A program made the translations under genes and the position numbers. From Geodermatophilus chilensis (lineage in GTDB: Bacteria; Actinomycetota; Actinomycetes; Mycobacteriales; Geodermatophilaceae): a DNA stretch of 32,011 nucleotides. Every line of letters starts with the position of its first letter. Positions within the stretch are counted from its first letter, which is position 1. Location of the stretch: NCBI RefSeq assembly GCF_002802985.1, contig NZ_NVPT01000048.1:1-32011 (forward strand). Reading direction: 5' to 3'. The notes beneath the pieces are model-generated. The model had not been told where the DNA came from, made no database searches, and saw only the letters and a list, made by a program, of their open reading frames with translations. Shown piece by piece: positions 5,919 to 13,800 of the stretch.

Positions 5919-8504
5919 TCAGGCCTCGGCGGGTGGGGCGAGGACGACGTCCACGGCGAGCGGGCCCTCACCGGCGACGACGGTCAGCGCGGCGATCCGG
6001 CCGGCCTCGGTGAGGTCGCTGCGCGCGGCCTCCACCAGCGCCACCTGCTCGGCCGGCGCGGTCACCGTCGCGGACTCGACGTCGGCCCGCATCGAGACCT
6101 TCGCGTCGGACTTGGCCTTCCGGACCCCGGCCAGCGCGGTCGCCACGACCAACACCACCGCGGGGTCCCCGCCGGTCGGCAGCTCGGTCGCCGTCGGCCA
6201 CAGCGCGCGGTGCACCGAGCCCGACTGCCACCAGGACCAGACCTCCTCGGTGACGAACGGCAGCACCGGCGCGAACAGCCGCAACTGCACCGACAGCGCC
6301 AGCGCCAGCGCGGCCCGGGCGGACTCGGCTGCCGGCCCCGATCCGTAGGCGCGGGACTTCACCAGCTCCACGTAGTCGTCGCAGAACGACCAGAAGAACG
6401 CCTCGGCGACCTCGAGCGCCCGCGTGTAGTTGTAGGACTCCATCGCCGCGGTCGCCTCGTCGACGACACCGGCCAGCCCGGCCAGCAGCCCGCGGTCGAT
6501 CGGCTCGGTCACGGCCGAGGCGGACAGCTCGGCGGACGCCCCCAGCCCCAGCACGAACTTGCCGACGTTGAGGATCTTGATGGCCAGCCGGCGGCCGACC
6601 TTCATCTGCGCCTCGTCGAACGGCGAGTCCGCCCCCGGCCGGGCACCGGCGGCCCGCCAGCGCACCGCGTCGGTGCCGTAGCGCTCCAGCACGTCGATCG
6701 GCGTGACGACGTTGCCCTTCGACTTCGACATCTTCTTGCGGTCCGGGTCGACGACGAAGCCGGAGATCGTCGCGTGCGTCCACGGCACCGTGCCGTGCTC
6801 GAAGTGCGAGCGGACGACGGTGGAGAACAGCCAGGTCCGGATGATGTCGTGGGCCTGCGGGCGCTGGTCCATCGGGAAGACGTGCGCGAACAGCTCCGGG
6901 TCGGTGTCCCAGCCCGAGGCCACCTGCGGGGACAGCGACGACGTCGCCCAGGTGTCCATCACGTCGGGGTCGGCGACGAACCCGCCGGGCTCCCCGCGCT
7001 GGTCCTCCGAGAACCCCGGCGGGACGTCGGACGACGGGTCGACCGGCAGCGACTCCTCGGGCGCCAGGATCGGCTCGTCGTACACCGGGTCGCCGGAGGA
7101 GTCGAGCCGGTACCAGACCGGGAACGGGACGCCGAAGAACCGCTGGCGGCTGATCAGCCAGTCGCCGTTGAGGCCCTCGACCCAGTTCTCGTAGCGGTGC
7201 CGCATGTGCTCGGGCACCCACTGGATCTCCCGGCCGCGCTCGATCAGGGCCCCGCGCAGCGACGCGTCCCGGCCGCCGTTGCGGATGTACCACTGCCGCG
7301 TGGTGACGATCTCCAGCGGCCGCTCGCCCTTCTCGAAGAACTTCACCGGGTGGGTGATCGGCCGCGGCTCGCCCTCCAGGTCGCCGGACTCGCGCAGCAG
7401 CTCGACCATCCGCTGCTGAGCGCTGAACACCGTCTTGCCGGCCAGCTCGGAGTACGGCCCGGCCGGCACGCCCGCGGGCGCCTCGGGCAGCAGCCGGCCG
7501 TCCCAGCCGACGATCGCACGGGTGGGCAGCTGCAGCTCGCGCCACCAGGTGACGTCGTTGAGGTCGCCGAAGGTGCAGATCATCGCGATGCCCGAGCCCT
7601 TGTCCGGCTCGGCGAGGCGGTGCGCCACCACGGGGACCTCGACGTCGAACACCGGCGTCCGCACGGTCCGGCCGAACAGCGGCTGGTAGCGCTCGTCGTC
7701 GGGGTGGGCGACCAGCGCGACGCAGGCGGGCAGCAGCTCGGGCCGGGTGGTCTCGATGAGCACCGGCCCGTCAGCCGAGTGGAAGGAGATCCGGTGGTAG
7801 GCGCCGGGGCGCTCCCGGTCCTCCAGCTCGGCCTGGGCGACCGCCGTCCGGAACGTGACGTCCCAGAGGGTCGGCGCCTTCTGCGCGTAGGCCTCACCAC
7901 GGGCCAGGTTGTGCAGGAACGCGCGCTGCGCGGTGGCGCGCGAGGCCACCGAGATCGTCCGGTAGACGTTGGTCCAGTCCACCGACAGCCCGACCCGGCG
8001 CCACAGCTGCTCGAAGGCGAGCTCGTCCTCCGCGGTCAGCCGCTCGCACAGCTCGACGAAGTTGCGCCGCGAGACCGGCTGCTGGTCCTTGCCCGGCTTG
8101 GCCGGTGGCTCGAAGGATCCGTCGTAGGGGAGGGACGGGTCGCAGCGGACGCCGTAGTAGTTCTGCACCCGGCGCTCGGTCGGCAGCCCGTTGTCGTCCC
8201 AGCCCATCGGGTAGAAGACGTGCTTGCCGCGCATCCGCTGGTAGCGGGCGACGATGTCGGTGTGCGTGTAGCTGAACACGTGCCCGACGTGCAGCGAGCC
8301 GCTGGCCGTCGGCGGCGGGGTGTCGATCGACCACGTCTGCTCCCGCGGCGCCGCCAGCGCGGCCGCGCGGTCGAAGGCGTAGGTGTCGTCCTCCGCCCAG
8401 CGGGCGGTCCACCTCTCCTCGAGCCCGTCCAGCGACGGCTTCTCCGGTACACCGGCGCCCGCTCCGGGGACGGAGGTCTCCGGGGTGTGGATGTCGGTGG
8501 TCAT
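5919..8504 (-). CDS. valS: Valyl-tRNA synthetase (archaeal-like/PRK13208 type)
   Basis: It charges tRNA-Val with valine in the cytoplasm and is essential for translation. The 861-residue class I synthetase has the HIGH-type motif as SLHVGH at residues 70-75 and KMSKSKGN near residue 590. The editing (CP1) domain between them starts at [35 protein letters not shown], whose TTRPE is the conserved editing motif. The N-terminal pattern [19 protein letters not shown], and the lack of the usual long C-terminal coiled coil, resemble the archaeal/rickettsial-like ValS group rather than the E. coli type; this is recalled, not computed. Starting at ATG 8504, the gene has a TACGAT -10 element exactly 7 bases upstream, so the mRNA is probably leaderless. 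It is divergent from folC. Confidence 0.95.
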   Translation of the reverse strand: MTTDIHTPETSVPGAGAGVPEKPSLDGLEERWTARWAEDDTYAFDRAAALAAPREQTWSIDTPPPTASGSLHVGHVFSYTHTDIVARYQRMRGKHVFYPMGWDDNGLPTERRVQNYYGVRCDPSLPYDGSFEPPAKPGKDQQPVSRRNFVELCERLTAEDELAFEQLWRRVGLSVDWTNVYRTISVASRATAQRAFLHNLARGEAYAQKAPTLWDVTFRTAVAQAELEDRERPGAYHRISFHSADGPVLIETTRPELLPACVALVAHPDDERYQPLFGRTVRTPVFDVEVPVVAHRLAEPDKGSGIAMICTFGDLNDVTWWRELQLPTRAIVGWDGRLLPEAPAGVPAGPYSELAGKTVFSAQQRMVELLRESGDLEGEPRPITHPVKFFEKGERPLEIVTTRQWYIRNGGRDASLRGALIERGREIQWVPEHMRHRYENWVEGLNGDWLISRQRFFGVPFPVWYRLDSSGDPVYDEPILAPEESLPVDPSSDVPPGFSEDQRGEPGGFVADPDVMDTWATSSLSPQVASGWDTDPELFAHVFPMDQRPQAHDIIRTWLFSTVVRSHFEHGTVPWTHATISGFVVDPDRKKMSKSKGNVVTPIDVLERYGTDAVRWRAAGARPGADSPFDEAQMKVGRRLAIKILNVGKFVLGLGASAELSASAVTEPIDRGLLAGLAGVVDEATAAMESYNYTRALEVAEAFFWSFCDDYVELVKSRAYGSGPAAESARAALALALSVQLRLFAPVLPFVTEEVWSWWQSGSVHRALWPTATELPTGGDPAVVLVVATALAGVRKAKSDAKVSMRADVESATVTAPAEQVALVEAARSDLTEAGRIAALTVVAGEGPLAVDVVLAPPAEA

Positions 8505-8511
8505 GCCCCTC

Positions 8512-8517
8512 ATCGTA
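8512..8517 (-). promoter_or_regulatory. -10 element of a probable leaderless valS promoter
   Basis: Read on the minus strand this is TACGAT, followed by exactly seven bases and then the valS ATG. That puts the expected transcription start at the start codon. There is no Shine-Dalgarno in the 7-base spacer other than a GAGGGG stretch that is too close to the ATG to be a standard one. Confidence 0.5.
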
Positions 8518-8546
8518 GGTAGTGGGTGACTGGCATCCTGGACAGG

Positions 8547-9923
8547 ATGAGCACCGGGGCGGGTACGGGGCGGACGGGCGGCGCCGTCGATCTCGCCCGC
8601 GTCGAGACAGAACTGCTGGCCCGGTGGCCGGAGACCCGGCTGCAGCCCTCGCTGGGGCGCATCTCGGCCCTGGTCGACCTGCTGGGTTCCCCGCACCGGG
8701 CCTACCCCGTCGTCCAGGTGGCCGGGACCAACGGCAAGACGACGACGGCGCGGATGGTCGACGAGCTGCTGCGCGGCTTCGGCCTGCGGGTGGGCCGGTT
8801 CACCAGCCCGCACCTGCAGTCGGTGCGCGAGCGGATCGTGCTGGACGGCGAGCCGGTCAGCGCCGAGCGGTTCGTCGAGACGTACGACGACATCGCGCCC
8901 TACGTGCAGATGGTCGACGCCGCCGGCGAGCACCCGATGAGCTTCTTCGAGGTCATGGTCGGCATGGCCTACGCGACCTTCGCCGACGCGCCGGTCGACG
9001 TCGCCGTCATCGAGGTCGGGATGGGCGGCACCTGGGACGCGACCAACGTCGTCGACGCCCGGGTCGCCGTCGTCACGCCGGTCGCGCTGGACCACGCCGA
9101 GTACCTGGGGCCGGACGTCGGCACGATCGCCGGGGAGAAGGCCGGGATCATCAAGGACGACGCGATCGCGGTCCTCGCCCACCAGCAGCCGGCCGCCCTC
9201 GACGCCCTGGTGCGCCGCGCCGTCGAGGTGGAGGCCGTCGTCGCGCGCGAGGGCACCGAGTTCGGCGTGCTGGAGCGGAAGGTCGCCGTCGGGGGCCAGC
9301 AGCTGCGGCTGCAGGGCCTCGGCGGCGAGTACGAGGAGGTCTTCCTCCCGCTCTTCGGCGCGCACCAGGCGCAGAACGCCGCGACCGCGCTCGCCGCCGT
9401 CGAGGCGTTCCTCGGCGCGGGTGCGGCGACCGGACCGGTCGACCAGGAGACGGTGCGCGCCGCGTTCGCCGCCGTCCGCTCGCCCGGCCGGCTCGAGCGG
9501 GTGCGCACCAGCCCGACGGTGCTGGTCGACGCCGCGCACAACCCCGCCGGCATGGCGGCCACGGTCGAGGCGGTCCGGGAGTCCTTCGACTTCACCCGGC
9601 TGGTCGGCGTGGTCGGCGTGGTGCACGGCAAGGACGTCGAGGGGATGCTGCGCGAGCTGGAGACCGTCTGCGCCGAGCTGGTCGTCACCCAGAACGGCTC
9701 GCCGCGCGCGATGCCGGCCGACGAGCTGGGCGCGCTGGCCGTCGACGTCTTCGGCGCCGACCGGGTCAGCGTCTCGCCGCGGCTGCCCGAGGCGCTGACC
9801 GAGGCGATCGAGCTGGCCGAGGCCGGGCCGGACGACGCGCTGGGCGGCTCCGGCGTGCTGGTCACCGGCAGCGTGATCACGGCGGGGGAGGCCCGCACGC
9901 TCATGGGTGGGGAGCAGCCGTGA
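8547..9923 (+). CDS. folC: Bifunctional folylpolyglutamate/dihydrofolate synthase
   Basis: It adds glutamate to folates and, in many bacteria, also joins glutamate to dihydropteroate; it is an ATP-dependent cytoplasmic ligase of the Mur family. The 458-residue product has the P-loop AGTNGKTTT at residues 59-65. [13 protein letters not shown] follows, then the metal-binding region [34 protein letters not shown], the [11 protein letters not shown] loop and the C-terminal [10 protein letters not shown]. All are standard FolC signatures. ATG 8547 is preferred because the protein then begins MSTGAGTG and a CATCCT -10-like hexamer lies exactly 7 bases upstream; a GTG at 8526 would add seven residues. 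The last four bases overlap the next gene (GTGA). Confidence 0.94.
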   Translation: MSTGAGTGRTGGAVDLARVETELLARWPETRLQPSLGRISALVDLLGSPHRAYPVVQVAGTNGKTTTARMVDELLRGFGLRVGRFTSPHLQSVRERIVLDGEPVSAERFVETYDDIAPYVQMVDAAGEHPMSFFEVMVGMAYATFADAPVDVAVIEVGMGGTWDATNVVDARVAVVTPVALDHAEYLGPDVGTIAGEKAGIIKDDAIAVLAHQQPAALDALVRRAVEVEAVVAREGTEFGVLERKVAVGGQQLRLQGLGGEYEEVFLPLFGAHQAQNAATALAAVEAFLGAGAATGPVDQETVRAAFAAVRSPGRLERVRTSPTVLVDAAHNPAGMAATVEAVRESFDFTRLVGVVGVVHGKDVEGMLRELETVCAELVVTQNGSPRAMPADELGALAVDVFGADRVSVSPRLPEALTEAIELAEAGPDDALGGSGVLVTGSVITAGEARTLMGGEQP

Positions 9924-10318
9924 CGGCCACGGACCCGGTGCGGGCGGCCCGGGCGCTGCGCGGGGCCGCGGCCGGCGTGCTGGTGCTCGAGGGCATCGCC
10001 GTCCTGTTCGTGCCGCGGGGCATCGCGCAGACCGAGGAGGGCCTCGGCGGCGTGCGGCTGACGCTGCTGCTGGTGCTGGCCGTCGTCCTCGTGCTGGCCA
10101 GCGGGGTGCAGCGCCGTCCCCAGGGCCTGGTGGTGGCCACCGCACTGCAGGTGCCCCTGCTGTTGACCGGCCTCCTCAACAGCGCCATGTGGTTCGTCGG
10201 CGGCGTCTTCGTGCTCATCTGGCTGTACCTGCTGCAGGTCCGCAAGGAGCTGCTGGGCTCGCCGTTCGGGGACCCGGCTGCCCGTTCGGACGGCGATGCC
10301 GGCACGGGCCCCGCGTAG
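9920..10318 (+). CDS. DUF4233 family membrane protein
   Basis: A small 132-residue integral membrane protein of the DUF4233 family, known as the gene between folC and ndk in many actinobacteria (Rv2446c in M. tuberculosis, by recall). It shows about four hydrophobic helices: [52 protein letters not shown] and [19 protein letters not shown] charged C-terminal tail follows. The GTG start overlaps the folC stop by 4 bases, so the two are coupled. Its TAG stop forms the first bases of the -10 element TAGGCT of the next gene. Its function is not known; synteny alone ties it to folC. Confidence 0.85.
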   Translation: MTATDPVRAARALRGAAAGVLVLEGIAVLFVPRGIAQTEEGLGGVRLTLLLVLAVVLVLASGVQRRPQGLVVATALQVPLLLTGLLNSAMWFVGGVFVLIWLYLLQVRKELLGSPFGDPAARSDGDAGTGPA

Positions 10319-10329
10319 GCTCCGCGCTC

Positions 10330-10752
10330 GTGTCTGAAGCCACCCCCGCCCGCACCCTCGTCCTCGTCAAGCCCGACGGCGTCGCCCGTGGCCTGGTCGG
10401 CGAGGTGATCTCGCGCCTGGAGGCCAAGGGCCTGCGCCTGGTGGCGGCCGAGCTGCGCACGCTGACCCGCGAGGTCGCCGAGGAGCACTACGGCGAGCAC
10501 CGCGAGAAGCCGTTCTTCGGCCCGCTGGTCGAGTTCATCACCGGCGGTCCGCTGCTCGCGCTCGTCGTCGAGGGCCCGCGGGCGGTGGAGGCGTTCCGCG
10601 CCCTGGCCGGCGCCACCGACCCGGTGAAGGCGGCCCCCGGGACCATCCGTGGCGACTTCGGCCTCGAGGTGCAGAACAACATCGTCCACGGCTCGGACTC
10701 CGACGAGTCCGCCGCCCGCGAGATCGGGCTGTTCTTCCCGAAGCTCGGCTAA
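10330..10752 (+). CDS. ndk: Nucleoside diphosphate kinase
   Basis: It transfers the gamma-phosphate of ATP to nucleoside diphosphates through a phosphohistidine, balancing NTP and dNTP pools. The 140-residue protein has the family start [21 protein letters not shown], the [18 protein letters not shown] segment and the active-site [17 protein letters not shown], where His of VHGSDS is the phosphorylated residue. Length is normal. The GTG at 10330 gives [23 protein letters not shown] at 10316-10321, overlapping the DUF4233 stop, lies 8 bases upstream and could be its own -10 with little or no leader. A strong inverted repeat follows its stop. Confidence 0.96.
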   Translation: MSEATPARTLVLVKPDGVARGLVGEVISRLEAKGLRLVAAELRTLTREVAEEHYGEHREKPFFGPLVEFITGGPLLALVVEGPRAVEAFRALAGATDPVKAAPGTIRGDFGLEVQNNIVHGSDSDESAAREIGLFFPKLG

Positions 10753-10757
10753 CGCTC

Positions 10758-10816
10758 GCGAGATCGGCGGTCTCGTGGCGATCGACCCCTGATGGCCACG
10801 AGATCGCCGATCTCGC
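10758..10816. repeat. Long nested inverted repeat, probable ndk terminator or dispersed element
   Basis: Arms at 10758-10779 and 10795-10816 pair over 22 positions with a single non-Watson-Crick pair that would be G·U in RNA; the loop is 15 bases. Each arm is itself nearly palindromic: the right one contains CGAGATCG-C-CGATCTCG exactly, and the left one has one change. The element can therefore fold as one long hairpin or as two small ones. It starts six bases after the ndk stop and ends 31 bases before the next start. No T-run follows, as is common for actinobacterial terminators. Confidence 0.7.
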
Positions 10817-10832
10817 CGCCCCGGGGCCCGTC

Positions 10833-10838
10833 TACCCT
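10833..10838 (+). promoter_or_regulatory. Probable -10 element for the radical SAM gene
   Basis: TACCCT lies 9 bases before the ATG of the TIGR03960 gene. With a usual 6-7 base spacing the RNA would carry only one or two bases of leader, so the mRNA is probably nearly leaderless. No -35 element is evident because the long inverted repeat occupies that position. Confidence 0.4.
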
Positions 10839-10847
10839 GGACGGGTC

Positions 10848-12776
10848 ATGAACGGTGAATCGCTGTACCCCCGTCTCGAACCGCTCCTCGCGCAGGTGCA
10901 GAAGCCGATCCAGTACGTCGGCGGTGAGCTGAACGCGCAGGTCAAGGCGTGGGACGACGTCGCCGTCCACTGGGCGCTGATGTACCCCGACGCCTACGAG
11001 GTCGGGCTGCCCAACCAGGGCCTGATGATCCTGTACGAGGTGCTCAACGAGCGGCCCGACGCCCTGGCCGAGCGCACCTACGCCGTCTGGCCCGACCTCG
11101 CCGCCCTGATGCGCGAGCACGGCGTCGGCCAGTTCACCGTCGACTCCCACCGCGCGGTCGCCGACTTCGACCTGCTGGGTGTCAGCTTCGCCACCGAGCT
11201 CGGCTACACCAACCTGCTCGAGGCGCTCGACCTCGCCGGAGTGCCGCTGCGCGCCACCGACCGCGACCAGGCGCACCCGGTCGTGGTGGCCGGCGGGCAC
11301 GCCGCGTTCAACCCCGAGCCGATCGCCGACTTCGTCGACTGCGCCGTCCTCGGCGACGGCGAGCAGGTCGTCGGCGACATCACCGACGTGGTGGCGGCGT
11401 GGAAGCAGCAGGGCCGGCCCGGCGGCCGGGTCGAGCTGCTGACCCGCCTGGCCCGGGTCGACGGCGTGTACGTGCCGCGCTTCTACGCGGTCTCCTACGG
11501 CCCCGACGGCGCGATCGCGGCGGTCACGCGTACCCGGGACGACGTCCCCGCGCGGGTGGGCAAGCGCACCGTGATGGACCTCGACGAGTGGCCCTACCCG
11601 AAGACGCCGCTGGTGCCGCTGGCCGAGAGCGTGCACGAGCGGATGAGCGTGGAGATCTTCCGCGGCTGCACCCGCGGCTGCCGCTTCTGCCAGGCCGGGA
11701 TGATCACCCGGCCGGTGCGCGAGCGGACCATCACCGGCATCGGGTCGATGGTCGACCAGGGCCTGCGCGCGACCGGCTACGAGGAGGTCGGGCTGCTGTC
11801 GCTGTCCAGCGCCGACCACTCCGAGATCGGCCAGGTCGCCAAGCAGCTCGCCGACCGCTACGAGGGCACCAACACCGGGCTGTCGCTGCCCTCCACCCGC
11901 GTCGACGCCTTCAACGTCACCCTCGCCAACGAGCTGTCCCGCAACGGCCGGCGGTCCGGCCTGACCTTCGCGCCCGAGGGCGGCAGCGAGCGGATCCGCC
12001 GGGTGATCAACAAGACGGTGTCCAAGGACGACCTGGTCCGCACCGTCACCACGGCCTACGCCAACGGCTGGCAGCAGGTGAAGCTCTACTTCATGTGCGG
12101 GCTCCCGACGGAGACCGACGAGGACGTGCTGGAGATCGCCGAGCTCGCCGTCGAGGTCATCCGCGCCGGCCGGGAGGCCAGCGGCCGCAAGGACATCCGC
12201 TGCACGGTGTCGATCGGCGGGTTCGTGCCCAAGCCGCACACCCCGTTCCAGTGGGCCGGGCAGGCCAGTGCCGAGACCATCGACCACCGGTTGAGGCTGC
12301 TCCGCCAGGCCATCAACGCCGACCGCCGCATCGGCCGCTCGATCGGCCTGCGCTACCACGACGGCAAGCCCGGCGTGATCGAGGGCCTGCTCTCCCGCGG
12401 CGACCGCCGGGTCGGCCGGGTCATCGAGCGCGTCTGGCGCGAGGGCGGCCGGTTCGACGGCTGGAGCGAGCACTTCTCCTACGAGCGCTGGACCGCCGCC
12501 GCGGCCGCCGAGCTCGCGCCCCTCGGCGTCGACCTCGACTGGTACACCACCCGCGAGCGCGGCCAGGACGAGGTCCTGCCCTGGGACCACCTGGACTCCG
12601 GGCTGGACAAGGAGTGGCTCTGGGACGACTGGCAGGAGGCCCTCAGCGAGGAGGAGGTCGCCGACTGCCGGTGGACCCCCTGCTACGACTGCGGCGTCTG
12701 CCCGACCAACGGCACCGAGATCCAGATCGGTCCCACCGGGCGCAGCCTGCTACCGCTCACGGTCGTCGGCCGCTAG
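10848..12776 (+). CDS. TIGR03960 family B12-binding radical SAM protein
   Basis: A radical S-adenosylmethionine enzyme of unproven reaction, 642 residues. The N-terminal third looks like a B12-binding-type domain (VHWALMYPDAYEVGLPNQGLMILYEVLNER … LGVSFATELGYTNLLEAL … HPVVVAGGHAAFNPEPIADF). The radical SAM core follows with the cluster motif in RGCTRGCRFCQAGM (C-x3-C-x2-C) near residue 273, then LSLSSADHSEIGQVA and TFAPEGGSERIRRVINK. A C-terminal region ends with CRWTPCYDCGVC, which adds four cysteines that may bind metal. It is almost always followed by the DUF2344 gene, as here (1-base overlap), and lies beside the RNase E gene in many actinobacteria. A role in RNA or ribosome modification is often guessed but is not shown by the sequence. 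Confidence 0.9.
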   Translation: MNGESLYPRLEPLLAQVQKPIQYVGGELNAQVKAWDDVAVHWALMYPDAYEVGLPNQGLMILYEVLNERPDALAERTYAVWPDLAALMREHGVGQFTVDSHRAVADFDLLGVSFATELGYTNLLEALDLAGVPLRATDRDQAHPVVVAGGHAAFNPEPIADFVDCAVLGDGEQVVGDITDVVAAWKQQGRPGGRVELLTRLARVDGVYVPRFYAVSYGPDGAIAAVTRTRDDVPARVGKRTVMDLDEWPYPKTPLVPLAESVHERMSVEIFRGCTRGCRFCQAGMITRPVRERTITGIGSMVDQGLRATGYEEVGLLSLSSADHSEIGQVAKQLADRYEGTNTGLSLPSTRVDAFNVTLANELSRNGRRSGLTFAPEGGSERIRRVINKTVSKDDLVRTVTTAYANGWQQVKLYFMCGLPTETDEDVLEIAELAVEVIRAGREASGRKDIRCTVSIGGFVPKPHTPFQWAGQASAETIDHRLRLLRQAINADRRIGRSIGLRYHDGKPGVIEGLLSRGDRRVGRVIERVWREGGRFDGWSEHFSYERWTAAAAAELAPLGVDLDWYTTRERGQDEVLPWDHLDSGLDKEWLWDDWQEALSEEEVADCRWTPCYDCGVCPTNGTEIQIGPTGRSLLPLTVVGR

Positions 12777-13540
12777 TGGCCCGCCAGCCCGAGGGGCCGC
12801 CCCCGCCGCCCACCGTGCAGAAGCTGCGGCTGCGCTACGCCAAGCGCGGCCCGCTGCGCTTCGCCTCGCACCGCGACCTCGCCCGCGCCCTGGAGCGGGC
12901 GCTGCGCCGCGCACGGGTGCCGATGGCGTTCTCCGCCGGCTTCTCGCCGCACCCGAAGATCTCCTACGTGGGCGCGGCACCCACCGGCGCGGCCAGCGAG
13001 GCCGAGTACGTGGAGATCGGCCTGGCGCAGCGGTGCGACCCCGAGCAGGTGCGCGCCGCGCTGGACGCCTCGCTGCCGCCGGGCATCGACGTCCTGGAGT
13101 GCGTGGAGGCCTCGGGCGCCGGGTCGCTGGCCGACCGGATCGACACCTCGGTCTGGCGGGTGGAGCTGCCCGGCGTCGCGCTCGCCGACCTGCAGTCGGC
13201 CGTGGAGGAGTTCCTCGCCAGCGACGTCGTCATGGTCGCCAAGCGCACCAAGAACGGGCTCAAGGACGTCGACGCCCGGCCCGCGGTCGTCGGCGCGTCG
13301 GCGGCCGAGGAGGCAGGTTGTGCCATACTGCACATGGTCGTCCGGCAGGTGACGCCCGCCGTTCGACCCGACGACGTGTTGGCCGCCCTGGTTGCCGTCG
13401 CCGACCTGCGCCCGCCGTCGCCCCCTCGGGCCGTGCGTGAGGCGCAGGGCCGGCTCGACGACAACGGGACCGTGGCCGACCCGCTCGGCCCGGACCGCGT
13501 TGTGGGCACCCGCTGCCAGGGGGAGCCCGCCACGGTCTGA
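12776..13540 (+). CDS. TIGR03936/DUF2344 family protein
   Basis: A 254-residue protein of the DUF2344 (TIGR03936) family, which partners with TIGR03960 radical SAM proteins and in some bacteria is fused to them. Recognisable segments are KLRLRYAKRGPLRFASHRDLARALERALRRARVPMAFSAGFSPHPKISY, then GAASEAEYVEIGL and LPPGIDVLECVEA. GFSPHPK is the family hallmark. The GTG start shares one base with the TAG stop of the radical SAM gene, so the two are coupled. The tail beyond residue 215 is variable. The function is unknown; the pairing suggests a subunit or substrate-presenting factor for the radical SAM enzyme. Confidence 0.88.
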   Translation: MARQPEGPPPPPTVQKLRLRYAKRGPLRFASHRDLARALERALRRARVPMAFSAGFSPHPKISYVGAAPTGAASEAEYVEIGLAQRCDPEQVRAALDASLPPGIDVLECVEASGAGSLADRIDTSVWRVELPGVALADLQSAVEEFLASDVVMVAKRTKNGLKDVDARPAVVGASAAEEAGCAILHMVVRQVTPAVRPDDVLAALVAVADLRPPSPPRAVREAQGRLDDNGTVADPLGPDRVVGTRCQGEPATV

Positions 13541-13800
13541 CCGGTGGGCCCCGGGGCCGCACGCCGTCGAGCGGCACGGCTGCCAGACGTGACGCACCCC
13601 GAGATCTCGCACCACCGAAGGACCCGCACCACCGGCGCCCGGCCGCGGCAACTCCTCGCCCGGACACCGGCCCAGACTTCGCGGGTCGCGCCTGCCGCCG
13701 CACCCGGCGCGGGGCCCGACCCGTCCGACCCCGTGTTCCTGCGCGGCCGCCAGTCCCTGTGATCGGCGCCCGGGAGCACCACACAGGAGGCGAGCCACGC
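13541..13800 (+). promoter_or_regulatory. 260-base gap before the RNase E gene (possible leader)
   Basis: No gene is seen here. Just after the DUF2344 stop is a 12-base palindrome GGCCCCGGGGCC (13547-13558) that may help end or stall that transcript. The rest is C-rich with no clear inverted repeat. Near the end AGGAGG (13785-13790) is a strong Shine-Dalgarno for the GTG at 13801. A long leader is plausible, as E. coli rne is autoregulated through its leader, but no conserved element is recognised. Confidence 0.35.

Noticed and set aside
5877-8522. Very long plus-strand open frame opposite valS
   Set aside because: It is the antisense shadow of valS, produced by extreme GC bias; its translation is low-complexity and the minus strand carries all ValS motifs.
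8505-10145. Continuation of the valS frame upstream to 10145 on the minus strand
   Set aside because: The part before residue [11 protein letters not shown] is antisense to folC, with no conserved sequence; the leaderless start at 8504 fits both promoter and protein family.
13541-13800. Small gene in the gap before rne
   Set aside because: A 72-codon frame exists (13544-13762), but it has no Shine-Dalgarno, no recognisable sequence and no coding-like start context.
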